Shown here in pieces: positions 47,870 to 57,353 of a stretch of 64,000 nucleotides of DNA. The stretch is taken from the NCBI RefSeq assembly GCF_041199985.1, contig NZ_CP165647.1, forward strand, positions 186,001 to 250,000. Direction: 5' to 3'. Positions within the stretch are counted from its first letter, which is position 1; each line of letters starts with the position of its first letter. The notes under the pieces were generated by a model. It was not told where the DNA came from, did not search any database, and saw only the letters and a list, made by a program, of their open reading frames with translations. The DNA comes from Leptotrichia sp. HSP-536. GTDB lineage: Bacteria; Fusobacteriota; Fusobacteriia; Fusobacteriales; Leptotrichiaceae. The position numbers were made by a program, and so were the translations under genes.

Positions 47870-48991
47870 ATGAAAATGAAGCTATATAATAAAAAAATTA
47901 TAGTAGGGATAGCAATAATTGCGATGCTTGCAATATCTTGCGGAAAGAAAAAAACTCAGGCAACTGATAATTCAAGACCAGTAAAAGTGCAAATTATTGG
48001 ACAAAATTCAATTTCTTTGGGATACAAGGCGAGCGGAACTTTGAAAGGAATTGAAGAAGTCCCATATACAGCTACTTCTTCTGGGGAAATAGTTGTAATA
48101 AATGCAAAAAATGGTGATAGTGTAAGGGCAGGACAAGTCATTGTCTCGATTGACAATCAAACTGCCAGATCGAATGTGAGAAGAGCGGCTTCAAGTGTAA
48201 ATACAGCTTCATCAAATATCAATTCATCATCGGCAGCATTGGACGAAGCTAGAATCAATTATGAAAAATATGCTATGCTGTATGAAAAAAGGCTTGTAAC
48301 AGAAACAGAATATCTAAATGCAAGGACTCGGTATAATTCAGCTAGAGCTAACTTGAGTGCTTCCAGAAATAATTTGACTTCAGCGCGGGCAGAACTGGAT
48401 TCAGCGAATGACACAAATAGAAAATCTGTAATAAAAACAAATACAACAGGAACTATCGCAAATATGAAGCTGGAACTTCATCAGCAGACATCAGCAGGAA
48501 ACCAGCTGTTTACAGTAATAAATGAATCAGAAATGCAGCTGGAAGTTGGAGTTTCACCTGAAGTAATTAGTAAAATTCACATCGGAACACAAGCCAGAGT
48601 AAAAATTGACGAACTGAAAGGGGAGGAGCTGGTAGGAACTGTATATGAGGCAGCTTCAGCGGCAAATTCATCAAGCAGACAATTTACAGTGAAAATCAAA
48701 ATTCCTAATTCAGACAGAAGGCTAAAAAGTGGAATGTACGGAACTGCGAGTATAGACACAGGAGCTGAAAGCGGGATAATTATTCCTAAAAAGGCGATTG
48801 TTGTAAAAGGAGTGGAACAGGTAGTTTACATCGTTAGAAATGGAAAAGCGGTTGCAATTCCTATAAAAATAACTAATCAGAATGAGGAAATGGCGGCAGT
48901 TACTGGAAATGGATTAACAGCTGGAATAGAATTGATAGTTGATGGACAGAATGTTGTTCAGAATGATGAAAAAATAAGAAGAGTACAGTAG
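47870..48991 (+). CDS. RND efflux periplasmic adaptor lipoprotein
   Basis: The 373-residue membrane fusion protein has a lipobox LAISC near residue 24, so it is probably lipid-anchored in the inner membrane. The lipoyl-like halves are GEIVVINAKNGDSVRAGQVI and KTNTTGTIANMKLELHQQTS, flanking a coiled-coil hairpin of about 80 residues (AASSVNTASSNINSSSAALD onward). The beta-barrel and membrane-proximal domains follow (SGIIIPKKAIVVKGVEQVVY). AGGAGG stands seven bases before the ATG. It links the RND pump to the TolC-like protein. Confidence 0.93.
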   Translation: MKMKLYNKKIIVGIAIIAMLAISCGKKKTQATDNSRPVKVQIIGQNSISLGYKASGTLKGIEEVPYTATSSGEIVVINAKNGDSVRAGQVIVSIDNQTARSNVRRAASSVNTASSNINSSSAALDEARINYEKYAMLYEKRLVTETEYLNARTRYNSARANLSASRNNLTSARAELDSANDTNRKSVIKTNTTGTIANMKLELHQQTSAGNQLFTVINESEMQLEVGVSPEVISKIHIGTQARVKIDELKGEELVGTVYEAASAANSSSRQFTVKIKIPNSDRRLKSGMYGTASIDTGAESGIIIPKKAIVVKGVEQVVYIVRNGKAVAIPIKITNQNEEMAAVTGNGLTAGIELIVDGQNVVQNDEKIRRVQ

Positions 48992-49153
48992 TTTTTTATT
49001 TAATTTTTAGAGTATAGTATTTTTTAAGTCAGTCAGATAAATTTTGAAATTTTTGATTTTTAAAATTTGTTTGGCTGTATTTTAGAAATAAGTATAAAAA
49101 AATAATTTAAAGATTCTATAAAAATAAAGAAATAAATTAAGGAGAAGCAAAAA

Positions 49154-52100
49154 ATGACAGTAGCAGAATTTGCGACGAAAAGAGTCGTTTCTACAACGAT
49201 GATATTAATATTTATGGTTTTTTCAGGATTCATGACTATGCGTTCGATGAAGAAGGAATTGATACCTGATTTTAAGTTTCCAATGGTAGTTATCAGTACG
49301 AGCTGGACTGGAGCCGCTTCTGAAGACGTAAAAACTCAGATTTCTAAAAAAATAGAAGATGCAGCATTAAACGTTGATGGGATTAAGAATATTTCAACAA
49401 GTTCAACTTATGGAAGTTCAAATGTCATGGTTGAGTTTAATTTTGGTGTGGATACTGACATAAAACAAGTGCAAATACAGTCAGAAATTGACAAAATAAA
49501 AAGAGACCTTCCAAGTGATGCAAACGATCCAATTGTTTCAAAAATGAATATGGCTGGTGGAAATTCAGATATGGCACTAATGGTTGCGATAAGAGGTGGA
49601 GACGAGGCTACGATTACTTCTTTTATAGAGGAAACGTTAAAACCTAGACTTAAGAGAAACAGAGGTGTCGGTGATATATCAGTATTTGGAAATGCCACAA
49701 GGCAAATAAAGGTAAAACTGGATCCATACAGATTGCAGGCGTACAATTTGTCTCCAAGTGAAATATATGCAAAAATTCAAGCAGCTAATACAATTGTTCC
49801 AGGCGGAACGGTAAAAGATGGAAGCAAGGAATTTATACTGAAAGTTGACGGTGAATTAAAAACGTTGGAACAGATACAGAATATTATTATTTCCAATAAA
49901 GATAATCAGGTAGTCAGATTGAATGATGTGGCGACAGTTGAATACGGAACGAAGGATAAAACCTCTTATTCTAAATATGATGGAAAAGATATGATTTCAG
50001 TTATGATTCAGAAAAGTAAGGATGGGAATCTGGTTGAAATTGCAAGTATAGCAAGAAAAGCTCTAGAAGAAATGAAACCTTTATTTCCTTCGGGAACAAG
50101 CTATGAAATAATAACTGATAACAGTATAAGAGTAAAAGAGGCAATATCTAATGTGACAAGTACGGGTCTTCAAGCATTAGTTATAACAATAATAGTATTG
50201 CTGGTCTTTTTGAAAGATTTAAGGGCTTCGCTCGTGGTTGGAATGTCGATACCAATATCAGCGATGTTTACATTCTTTCTATTAGGTACACAGGGAATTA
50301 CGTTAAATTTGATTTCACTTATGGGACTGGCACTTGCGATTGGTTCGCTGGTGGATAATGCGGTAGTTACGTTAGACAATATATTTGATCATATTCAGAT
50401 AAATAAAGAACCGGCAATGGTGGCGGCTATTCGGGGGACAAATGAGGTAATACTTCCGATGATAGCGTCAACAGCAACTTCAGTTTGTGTATTTTTACCA
50501 ATAGTCTTATTTCCGGGATTTGCAAAGGAAGTCTTTTCAGGGATTTCTTTTTCAATGATGTTTGCACTATCTACTTCAATTGTTGTGGCAATGCTGTTTA
50601 TTCCGATGGCTTCGAGTATATTTTTAAATATCGAGAAAATATCAGGGGCTGCAGGGAAAGCACATAGATTTAATGCGTTTAGAGACAGATACAAGGAGCT
50701 TGTAAAAAAAGCATTGGAAAATAGAAAAGTTGTCATAATAGGGATAGCAGTTCTATTTGTTGTGGTAGTTTTCGGACTTGGAAAAACTGTAAAAAGTGCA
50801 TTTTTCCCAACGATTGATAATAATGAATATTCAGTGGTGGCATCACTTTCTACTGGACTGGATGTAGAAGTGGCACACGAGATTTCTAAACAAATGGAAC
50901 AGATAGTAAAAGAAGACCCTGTAACTAAAAATTATACAACGATAGTAAATGCTCAGGCGGCAATAGTAAATGTTGATGTAAAAAAGGACACAATGAAAGC
51001 TATGGAACGAGTGCGTCAAAAAATGAGCAATATTCCAAATGTTACAATTGCAGTTTCTCCGTCCAAAGCAGGAGGGCGTGCAGTTTCAAAGGATTATTCA
51101 TTCCAAGTTGAAGGAGACAATGCTGAAGAAATCAATAGAATTGCCAATGCGATTATGGCAGATATGAAACAGCAGAGCTGGTTCAAGGATGTAAAATCAT
51201 CATCAGAAGGCGGATATCCTCAAGCACAGCTGGAAGTGGACAGAGTAAAAGCGGAAAGTTATGGACTGAGTGTTACCGATATTACTAGAATGTTAAATCA
51301 GACAGTTTTAGGAGTAGATCCAATAGAAGTAACTCAAGATACTGAAACATTAAAAGTTTACATGGAATTTGAAGACGAATATAAAAATTCGCTTGAAAAA
51401 ATATTGAATATAATGATAAAAACTAGTACAGGACAATTTGTAAGACTGGGAGACATAGCGACAATGAAGGAAGTGGAAGGAGCAGCTTCAATTGAAACTT
51501 ATAATGGAGCTCAAATCGTAACAGTCGGTGCAAATATGGACAAATCAAAGGGACTGAATGACGCTGCCTCTTTTGTAAATGCTTCATTCCAAAAAACTAA
51601 TCCAGCGGCAGGATACAAAATAGCTCCAGCAGGAAATGCGCAAAGCCAGAAGGAAATGGGTGGAGAAATTATGAATGCGCTGGCATTGTCAATAGTTCTT
51701 ATCTATATCGTGCTAGCAGTACAGCTGGAATCATTTGTATTGCCGCTAATAATGATGTTGGCGTTGCCATTGTCAATGATTGGAGTAATATTTGGACTGG
51801 CAGTAACAAGGATACAGCTTAGTATGTTCGTTATGATCGGGATTCTTATGCTGTTTGGGATGGCGGTTAATAATGCCATCGTGCTGCTGGATTTCGTGTC
51901 GGGATTGCGGCAAAAAGGCATGGAAATTCGGGAGGCTCTAGTGGAAGCGGCAGGTTCACGGCTTCGTCCAATACTTATGACAACGCTTACAACGGTGCTT
52001 GGATGGATTCCAATGGTATTTTCAAGCAAAGGAAGTTCGGGTTATTATCAAGGGATGGCGGTAGCAGTTATGTTTGGGCTGTCATTCTGTACACTTTTGA

Positions 52101-52210
52101 CTTTGTTCTTTATACCAGTAGCTTATTCAATAGTTGAAGAGAGAAAGGAAAAAAAACAGAAAGCAAAAGAAGAGAAAAGAAAAGCCAAAAAAATGAATGA
52201 AAGAAATTAA
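49154..52210 (+). CDS. RND superfamily efflux permease
   Basis: The 1018-residue inner membrane pump has the AcrB-like layout: one span, a large periplasmic loop, spans 2-6, a second loop and spans 8-12. Signatures include SWTGAASEDVKTQISKKIED, the proton-relay region GLALAIGSLVDNAVVTLDNI, and GILMLFGMAVNNAIVLLDFV in the second half. It uses the proton gradient to expel drugs or other amphiphiles. It is closer to the MMPL-free HAE1-type family by eye; the substrate is unknown. GGAG precedes the ATG. Confidence 0.94.
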   Translation: MTVAEFATKRVVSTTMILIFMVFSGFMTMRSMKKELIPDFKFPMVVISTSWTGAASEDVKTQISKKIEDAALNVDGIKNISTSSTYGSSNVMVEFNFGVDTDIKQVQIQSEIDKIKRDLPSDANDPIVSKMNMAGGNSDMALMVAIRGGDEATITSFIEETLKPRLKRNRGVGDISVFGNATRQIKVKLDPYRLQAYNLSPSEIYAKIQAANTIVPGGTVKDGSKEFILKVDGELKTLEQIQNIIISNKDNQVVRLNDVATVEYGTKDKTSYSKYDGKDMISVMIQKSKDGNLVEIASIARKALEEMKPLFPSGTSYEIITDNSIRVKEAISNVTSTGLQALVITIIVLLVFLKDLRASLVVGMSIPISAMFTFFLLGTQGITLNLISLMGLALAIGSLVDNAVVTLDNIFDHIQINKEPAMVAAIRGTNEVILPMIASTATSVCVFLPIVLFPGFAKEVFSGISFSMMFALSTSIVVAMLFIPMASSIFLNIEKISGAAGKAHRFNAFRDRYKELVKKALENRKVVIIGIAVLFVVVVFGLGKTVKSAFFPTIDNNEYSVVASLSTGLDVEVAHEISKQMEQIVKEDPVTKNYTTIVNAQAAIVNVDVKKDTMKAMERVRQKMSNIPNVTIAVSPSKAGGRAVSKDYSFQVEGDNAEEINRIANAIMADMKQQSWFKDVKSSSEGGYPQAQLEVDRVKAESYGLSVTDITRMLNQTVLGVDPIEVTQDTETLKVYMEFEDEYKNSLEKILNIMIKTSTGQFVRLGDIATMKEVEGAASIETYNGAQIVTVGANMDKSKGLNDAASFVNASFQKTNPAAGYKIAPAGNAQSQKEMGGEIMNALALSIVLIYIVLAVQLESFVLPLIMMLALPLSMIGVIFGLAVTRIQLSMFVMIGILMLFGMAVNNAIVLLDFVSGLRQKGMEIREALVEAAGSRLRPILMTTLTTVLGWIPMVFSSKGSSGYYQGMAVAVMFGLSFCTLLTLFFIPVAYSIVEERKEKKQKAKEEKRKAKKMNERN

Positions 52211-52249
52211 AAAATATAATTTTAAATAAAATAGAAAAGAGGTGCCGTT

Positions 52250-52546
52250 TTGAAAAGAGTTGAAATATACTTTGATTCCTATTTTATGGAGAAAATAAAA
52301 GAAGAAATGAGAGAATACGGAATCGAGCAGTATGCCATCGTGCCACAGATATACAGCCGTTGGAGCAGAACCTTAAAACATTTTAACAATCATGTCTGGC
52401 CTGGGACTGACAGTGTTTTGATAACTTATTTGGAAGATAAGCAGGCAAAGGAAATTATGAGGCTTATAAAAATAATGAAAATAGATTTAGGAAAATCAAT
52501 TTCAATGGGAGCGGCGATGTTGCCAGTTGATGACATTATTTTATAG
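52250..52546 (+). CDS. PG0541-type, PII-like transporter-associated protein
   Basis: The 98-residue protein (KRVEIYFDSYFMEKIKEEMR, then YAIVPQIYSRWSRTLKHFNN and HVWPGTDSVLITYLEDKQAK) resembles a small family found behind RND pumps and related in fold to PII signalling proteins; this assignment is from memory. It probably senses a ligand or regulates the pump. The start is TTG at 52250, with AAGAGGTG upstream. The gap to the permease is 39 bases, so they share the operon. Confidence 0.8.
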   Translation: MKRVEIYFDSYFMEKIKEEMREYGIEQYAIVPQIYSRWSRTLKHFNNHVWPGTDSVLITYLEDKQAKEIMRLIKIMKIDLGKSISMGAAMLPVDDIIL

Positions 52547-52673
52547 TTTTATAGTGGGAATGTACAAAAATCCTTCGTTTTCAAGTATGAGAATTGGGAT
52601 ACTTGTTTAAAGGTGTCCTGATTTCGTGAAAAAATTTTAGATATAAATTAAAAATTTAAAAGGAGAAAGTTCA

Positions 52674-53495
52674 ATGAATATTGAAAATGAAAAAAATGTT
52701 GAGATAAAAGTTGCAGGAATAGGTAAAACAGGGAACAATACCCTAAACGAAATAATAAAAGCTGTGGAAGCAGATTTTGTGGCAGTTAGTGAGAAACAGG
52801 AAAATTTGGATTTATCAGAATCAGGAACAAAAATACTAATGACTAAAGATTTTGAAGAAAAAATGAAAAAAGCATTGGAAAATACTGATATGCTATTTAT
52901 TTTGGCAGAAACAGATGAAACGGAAAATGTAAAAATATCCACAGCTGCCGCCAAAATAGCGCAATCACTGGAAATATTAACTGTATCAATAATAGCCGCC
53001 CCTTCTGCAGAAGAATTTGAAAAAATAGGAAAAACGGAATTAAAACAGTTTTCAGATATTGTAGTTACAGTACCATCTGAAAAAATATCTGAAGAAATAG
53101 AGAAGATTTTTGCAAGAGATATAAAATTGATAGTGGATATAATACGAGAAAAAGGAATTGTAAATCTTGATTTTGCAGACGTTAACAGTATGCTGAAAGG
53201 TGGAGGAACAGCTGTAATAGCATATGGAACAGCCACTGGAGAAAATAAGGAAAATGTTGTTGAGAAGGCATTAAATGAAATTTTATCAAAAAATTCTATA
53301 AAAAATGCCCGAAGAATATTGATGAATATTGTAGCAGGGCCAGAAATTGGATTAACTGAATTGACTAAAATAACTGAAATACTTGAGAAAGAATTAGAGA
53401 CAGAGAAATCCTGCATAGTGTGGGCATATGCTACAGAACCTGAAGAAGGAAGATTAAGCATAACGTTAATAGCAACAGATTTTAGTAACGAATAG
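52674..53495 (+). CDS. Divergent FtsZ-like protein lacking the GTP-binding T4 loop
   Basis: The 273-residue protein aligns with FtsZ from end to end of the tubulin core: IKVAGIGKTGNNTLNEII at residues 11-28 (T1 region), LEILTVSIIAAP at 99-110, DIVVTVPSEKI, the T7 loop GIVNLDFADVNSML at 161-174 with NxDxxD intact, GGGTAVIAYGTATGENK, RRILMNIVAGPEIGLTEL and LIATDF near the end. The glycine-rich GGGTGTG loop is replaced by AETDETENVKISTAA (78-92), and there is no C-terminal FtsA/SepF-binding tail. It should not bind GTP normally. A clear AGGAGA precedes the ATG. True ftsZ is not in the window. Confidence 0.82.
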   Translation: MNIENEKNVEIKVAGIGKTGNNTLNEIIKAVEADFVAVSEKQENLDLSESGTKILMTKDFEEKMKKALENTDMLFILAETDETENVKISTAAAKIAQSLEILTVSIIAAPSAEEFEKIGKTELKQFSDIVVTVPSEKISEEIEKIFARDIKLIVDIIREKGIVNLDFADVNSMLKGGGTAVIAYGTATGENKENVVEKALNEILSKNSIKNARRILMNIVAGPEIGLTELTKITEILEKELETEKSCIVWAYATEPEEGRLSITLIATDFSNE

Positions 53496-53526
53496 TATTC
53501 TTTATAAAATAAAAAAGTATCAATTC

Positions 53527-53578
53527 CCCTGCAGTTTCTTTAATGAACAAAGCTACGGTTTATGCAGGGCTTTTTTTA
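53527..53578 (+). terminator. Terminator after the FtsZ-like gene
   Basis: CCCTGCA and TGCAGGG form a seven-pair stem with a long loop and are followed by CTTTTTTT. It also faces the convergent histidine kinase gene. Confidence 0.8.
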
Positions 53579-53627
53579 TTTCATAGATGTATATATATTG
53601 TGGCAAATTTTGGTATTTAGAACAACA

Positions 53628-55295
53628 TTATATTGATTTAAAAGGAATTTTTATAATTACTTCTGCTCCTTCGGTTTTGTTGTCTTTATTTATAAATACA
53701 CCATAATTTTTTCCGTAATAGAATTTTATTCTTTTATCAACGTTTTTGATTCCTACTCCTCCAGTCTTGCTTTTTTTGAACTGTTTAGCCTTTTCAAAGC
53801 CTATTCCGTTATCTTTGACTGAGATATTGACAGTGCTGTTTTCCCTATAAACATCTATTGTGATGATTCCGTTTTCAGAAAGGTTTTTTATTCCGTGATA
53901 GATAGAGTTTTCTACAATTGGCTGGATTATTATTTTTGGAACTTCGATGGAAAGCAGGCTTTCGTTTTCTATGTTGAAAAAATAGGAAAGTTTGTCTTCG
54001 TATCTCTGCTTTTGTATGAATAAATATTCTTTAGTATGCATAATTTCATCTTTTAACGGTATTTTTTCGTGACCGTTGCTAAGGGAAAGCCTAAAATAGT
54101 TTGCAAGTGATTTTGTAATACTGATTACTTTTTCGTTGTCTTCAAATTCTGCCATCCAAATGATTGTATCTAGCGTGTTATACAGAAAATGTGGATTAAT
54201 CTGGCTGTGAAGAGCCTTTATTTCATATTCCCGCAAATATTTTATTTTTTCAACCATTAAATTAAAATGCTCCACAAGGTTCTGAATTTCATAGCCTGTT
54301 TTTTCACTTAAATGAAATTCCCGTAGATTATTTTCAAAGTTTTGCATATGATTTTCCAGTTTTATTAAAGGCTTTAGAATCTTTGTTATTACGATAAATG
54401 TAATAATGGAAGAAAAAGCTAATGAAACTAGGAAAATAATGATAACTATGTGAGAAAAATTTTTCTTTAAGGTAACTAGGTCATTTGTGTTTGCAAGGCT
54501 TCTTAAATTCCAGTTTGTATTTTCAATCTGTGTTTCGTATAAATATGTATCCTTCTTTTTATTCTTTTCTGAAAACTTTGCAAGGCACTTTTTATCAGCA
54601 AAGCATTTCACATCTTTGTAGTAAATAATATTGTTGTTTTTGTCTATTATAATATTGTCGATTTGTTTTCCAAAAGAAATGGAATTTAAATATCTTTCAA
54701 GAATTTCATATTTAATGTCAAAAACAATAACACCAAGATTTTCTCCCTTTGAATTTTTTATGTCCCGACTGATTGAAAGAAACCAGAGAGCTGAGTTCAT
54801 AGAGGAGGTGGAATTTTTTCTGCTGGGATTAAAAACGGGCATATCTGAATTGTTTATAGCATCGACATACCATTTTTCCTTCATCATATTTTCTGATATT
54901 TTCATATCATTATTTTTGTCACTGGATACAATGTTACCATTTTTTCCGATTACAGTAATACTTTTAATTCCTTTATTATTCCCAAGAATTGAATATATCA
55001 TTTTTTTAATGCTCTTTTTTGAATCTTCATTTCCTGATATTAAAAAATTTCTAACATCAGCATCAACAGACAAAAGATTAATCATATTTTTCAATTTATC
55101 AGCATAAAGAGTAATATAACGGGATGTACTTATAACATTTTCGTTAGTGTATTCTATTTCCTTGTTCATTATTAGATATTTTGAAGTATAATAGAAAATA
55201 CTGCTTAAAAACAGGATGAATAATAAGTTTCCAATCAGATAGTAAAAAAATAGCTGGAGTAACATTGAATTTTTCATTGTTTTTTTAAGTTTCAT
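53628..55295 (-). CDS. LytS/YesM-type sensor histidine kinase
   Basis: The 555-residue protein has a membrane span at about residues 13-37, an extracytoplasmic sensor domain to about 280, a second span at 281-303, a HAMP-like linker, the phosphoacceptor motif HSQINPHFLYNTLDTIIWMA with His369, and an ATPase domain (QPIVENSIYHGIKN, VKDNGIGFEKAK, GVGIKNVDKRIKFYYG). It is the last gene of the msrAB operon and overlaps its response regulator by four bases. The envelope sensor may detect oxidised thiols or methionine. In Fusobacterium nucleatum a comparable pair near msrAB is named ModRS (from memory). Confidence 0.92.
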   Translation of the reverse strand: MKLKKTMKNSMLLQLFFYYLIGNLLFILFLSSIFYYTSKYLIMNKEIEYTNENVISTSRYITLYADKLKNMINLLSVDADVRNFLISGNEDSKKSIKKMIYSILGNNKGIKSITVIGKNGNIVSSDKNNDMKISENMMKEKWYVDAINNSDMPVFNPSRKNSTSSMNSALWFLSISRDIKNSKGENLGVIVFDIKYEILERYLNSISFGKQIDNIIIDKNNNIIYYKDVKCFADKKCLAKFSEKNKKKDTYLYETQIENTNWNLRSLANTNDLVTLKKNFSHIVIIIFLVSLAFSSIITFIVITKILKPLIKLENHMQNFENNLREFHLSEKTGYEIQNLVEHFNLMVEKIKYLREYEIKALHSQINPHFLYNTLDTIIWMAEFEDNEKVISITKSLANYFRLSLSNGHEKIPLKDEIMHTKEYLFIQKQRYEDKLSYFFNIENESLLSIEVPKIIIQPIVENSIYHGIKNLSENGIITIDVYRENSTVNISVKDNGIGFEKAKQFKKSKTGGVGIKNVDKRIKFYYGKNYGVFINKDNKTEGAEVIIKIPFKSI

Positions 55296-56074
55296 AATTT
55301 CTCCAATACACTTTTTTTAAACTCTTTTGGAGTCATTCCAAAAGTTTTTTTAAATTTTGAATTGAAGTAGTTAAAATTTTCTATTCCCACGAGTTCTCCA
55401 ATTTCATAATTTTTCAGATCCGTTGTCAAAAGCAGTAGCTTTGCCTTTTCCATCCGCATATTATTCAAATAGTCCTGAAAAGGAATACCAAATAAATTTT
55501 TAAAAAGCGAACTTAAATACCCTGAGGATAAGTTCATTTCATCCGCCAGTGAATTTAAGTTAAAGGAAATTTCGCTGTATTTGTCTTCAATTTTTTTTGT
55601 TAAAATATCCTTATACTTGCTGTGGGAAACATCTTTGGCAGTTTTTTCAGTGTGACTGATTTTATTAATAATTTTTCTGGCTTCGTTGTATTTTCTAGTT
55701 TCTTCCAGTCTGTAAATCAGTTTTGAGATTATTTCATTTATATCAGTCTTTGAAACAGGTTTTAAAATATAATCTTCAACTCCGATTTTTAGAGCCTTTT
55801 GAGCGTATTCAAAGTAGTCATATCCTGAAATGATGGCTATTTTTACATCGTTTTTCAGCTCTTTCATTTCCTGTGCAAGAGTAAGCCCATTTTTAAATGG
55901 AATATTTATATCAAGCAAGACAAGATCAGGCAAAACTTCAGAAAAAGTCTTAAAGGCAGAATTACCATCTTCTGCCTCATAAACATCACTTATCTTATAT
56001 TTTTCAAAATCAATAAAGGTTTTAATACCTCTTCTTATAATCGGTTCATCATCAATTATTAAAATACTATACAC
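55292..56074 (-). CDS. AraC-type response regulator (YesN-like)
   Basis: The receiver domain starts ILIIDDEPIIRRGIKTFI and carries the phospho-acceptor Asp in DLVLLDINIPFKNG near residue 55, with the conserved Lys in YILKPVSKTD. The C-terminal domain has two AraC helix-turn-helix motifs (LADEMNLSSGYLSSLFKNLF and IGELVGIENFNYFNSKFKKT). The start is GTG at 56074, directly after the stop of the thioredoxin-like gene, so translation is coupled. It overlaps the kinase start by four bases. Confidence 0.92.
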   Translation of the reverse strand: MYSILIIDDEPIIRRGIKTFIDFEKYKISDVYEAEDGNSAFKTFSEVLPDLVLLDINIPFKNGLTLAQEMKELKNDVKIAIISGYDYFEYAQKALKIGVEDYILKPVSKTDINEIISKLIYRLEETRKYNEARKIINKISHTEKTAKDVSHSKYKDILTKKIEDKYSEISFNLNSLADEMNLSSGYLSSLFKNLFGIPFQDYLNNMRMEKAKLLLLTTDLKNYEIGELVGIENFNYFNSKFKKTFGMTPKEFKKSVLEKL

Positions 56075-56545
56075 TTATTTAACAGCTCCTTTAATTTGTG
56101 CGGCAGTCAGATGTCCCGGTAAAGTTTTAACAATATTCAAATTTCGATCCAGAACAATATTTGAAGGATACCCCAAAACTTTTGCCCTTTTTAGCACTTC
56201 CCCCTTTTCATCCAGCAATACAGTAGTATTTTTGTAATTAAGCCCTTTGTACCACTGAATAAATTTAGCTGTCGGTTTTTCCCCCTTTTGTCCTGGAGAA
56301 GCAATTGTTATAACAGTAAAATTCTTACTTTTATCCGCACTTAAAGAATTAATTTCACTTAATCCTGAAAGACAGATAGGACACCACGAAGCCCACATTT
56401 TAATATATATTTTCTTACCTTTGTATTTGTTAAGGGAAACAGGTTTATTATTAATATCCTTTAACTGAACCCCTTGTAATGTATTTCCAAATGAAGTTAC
56501 ACCAAAACTTAACATAGTTGCAACTATCGCAATTAATTTTTTCAT
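56075..56545 (-). CDS. Periplasmic thioredoxin-like (TlpA/ResA-type) protein
   Basis: The 156-residue protein has a signal peptide (KKLIAIVATMLSFGVTSFGN) and the redox motif WASWCPICLSGLSEI with CPIC near residues 55-58. VTIASPGQKGEKP and LGYPSNIVLDRNLNIVKTLPG contain the cis-Pro region. It probably carries electrons from the membrane protein CcdA (57329-56691) to the MsrAB reductase at 58433-57354. Its stop codon abuts the regulator start. Confidence 0.92.
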   Translation of the reverse strand: MKKLIAIVATMLSFGVTSFGNTLQGVQLKDINNKPVSLNKYKGKKIYIKMWASWCPICLSGLSEINSLSADKSKNFTVITIASPGQKGEKPTAKFIQWYKGLNYKNTTVLLDEKGEVLKRAKVLGYPSNIVLDRNLNIVKTLPGHLTAAQIKGAVK

Positions 56546-56690
56546 AAAAACTACTTCCTTTCCATATTATAACAAATTTATAAATATTTTTGTATTTTTT
56601 TCAATAAAAATTTCAAGTTTAATCTTTGAGTATTATTCAATATAATATTTTCTTGCTTAACTTTAGAGAATAAATTTTAAAAGAAAATTA

Positions 56691-57329
56691 TTAAAACTTA
56701 TTTATTATTAGTAAAATTCCCATAAATATAATTAGAAATCCACCAAAAATTTTAAAATAATTTGTGTACTGATTTAAAACTCGCATTTTTTTTAACAGTT
56801 CCTGAGAGAAAAAGGAAAAAAGGACAAATGGAGTGGCAAGTCCTAAGACGTATATAAACATCATTAATCCTCCGTAAATTGCGGAGCCTTTGTCACCTGT
56901 TAGAGCTAGCACTGAGGCAAGAATAGGGCCTACACATGGAGTCCACCCTAGACTAAATGTCAATCCCAGCAAAAAAGCCTGTAATGAAGAATTTTTACCA
57001 ATTAAATCAAAGTTTAGAGTTTTATTTTTTTCTAAAAGGCTAAATTTTAGTATACCTGTCTGATGTAGTCCCAGTATTATTACAATTATTCCTGCCATAA
57101 GTTTTATAATGTCATTAAAGAATATTCCTGTAAGAAAGCTAAAGCTAAAACCTATGCTCACGAAAGTAAGCGAAAGGCCTAGAATGAATAAAAATGTATT
57201 AAGCACTGTTTTTTTTCCTTTGCTTAGAATACCTAAATACACAGGAACAATTGGAAGGATGCACGGTGATAGAAAACTTGCTACCCCGCCTAAAAAAACG
57301 CTTCCTACTAATAATGGCTGATTAAACAT
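56691..57329 (-). CDS. ccdA: CcdA-type membrane thiol-disulfide transporter
   Basis: The 212-residue inner membrane protein has six spans and the two Cys-Pro motifs of the CcdA/DsbD family: FLSPCILPIVPVYLG near residue 23 and GWTPCVGPILA near residue 128. It passes reducing power from cytoplasmic thioredoxin to periplasmic thiol proteins. GGAG lies seven bases before the ATG. The gap to msrAB is 24 bases, and 145 bases separate it from the TlpA-like gene. Confidence 0.93.
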   Translation of the reverse strand: MFNQPLLVGSVFLGGVASFLSPCILPIVPVYLGILSKGKKTVLNTFLFILGLSLTFVSIGFSFSFLTGIFFNDIIKLMAGIIVIILGLHQTGILKFSLLEKNKTLNFDLIGKNSSLQAFLLGLTFSLGWTPCVGPILASVLALTGDKGSAIYGGLMMFIYVLGLATPFVLFSFFSQELLKKMRVLNQYTNYFKIFGGFLIIFMGILLIINKF

Positions 57330-57353
57330 AAATTATCTCCTATCCTGTTCATT

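Noticed and set aside
51703..52029. Minus-strand open frame inside the RND permease gene
   Set aside because: It is antisense to conserved transmembrane codons of the permease and has no start signal.
52637..53461. Minus-strand open frame of 274 codons
   Set aside because: It mirrors the FtsZ-like gene at 52674-53495; only the plus strand shows a ribosome-binding site and family motifs.
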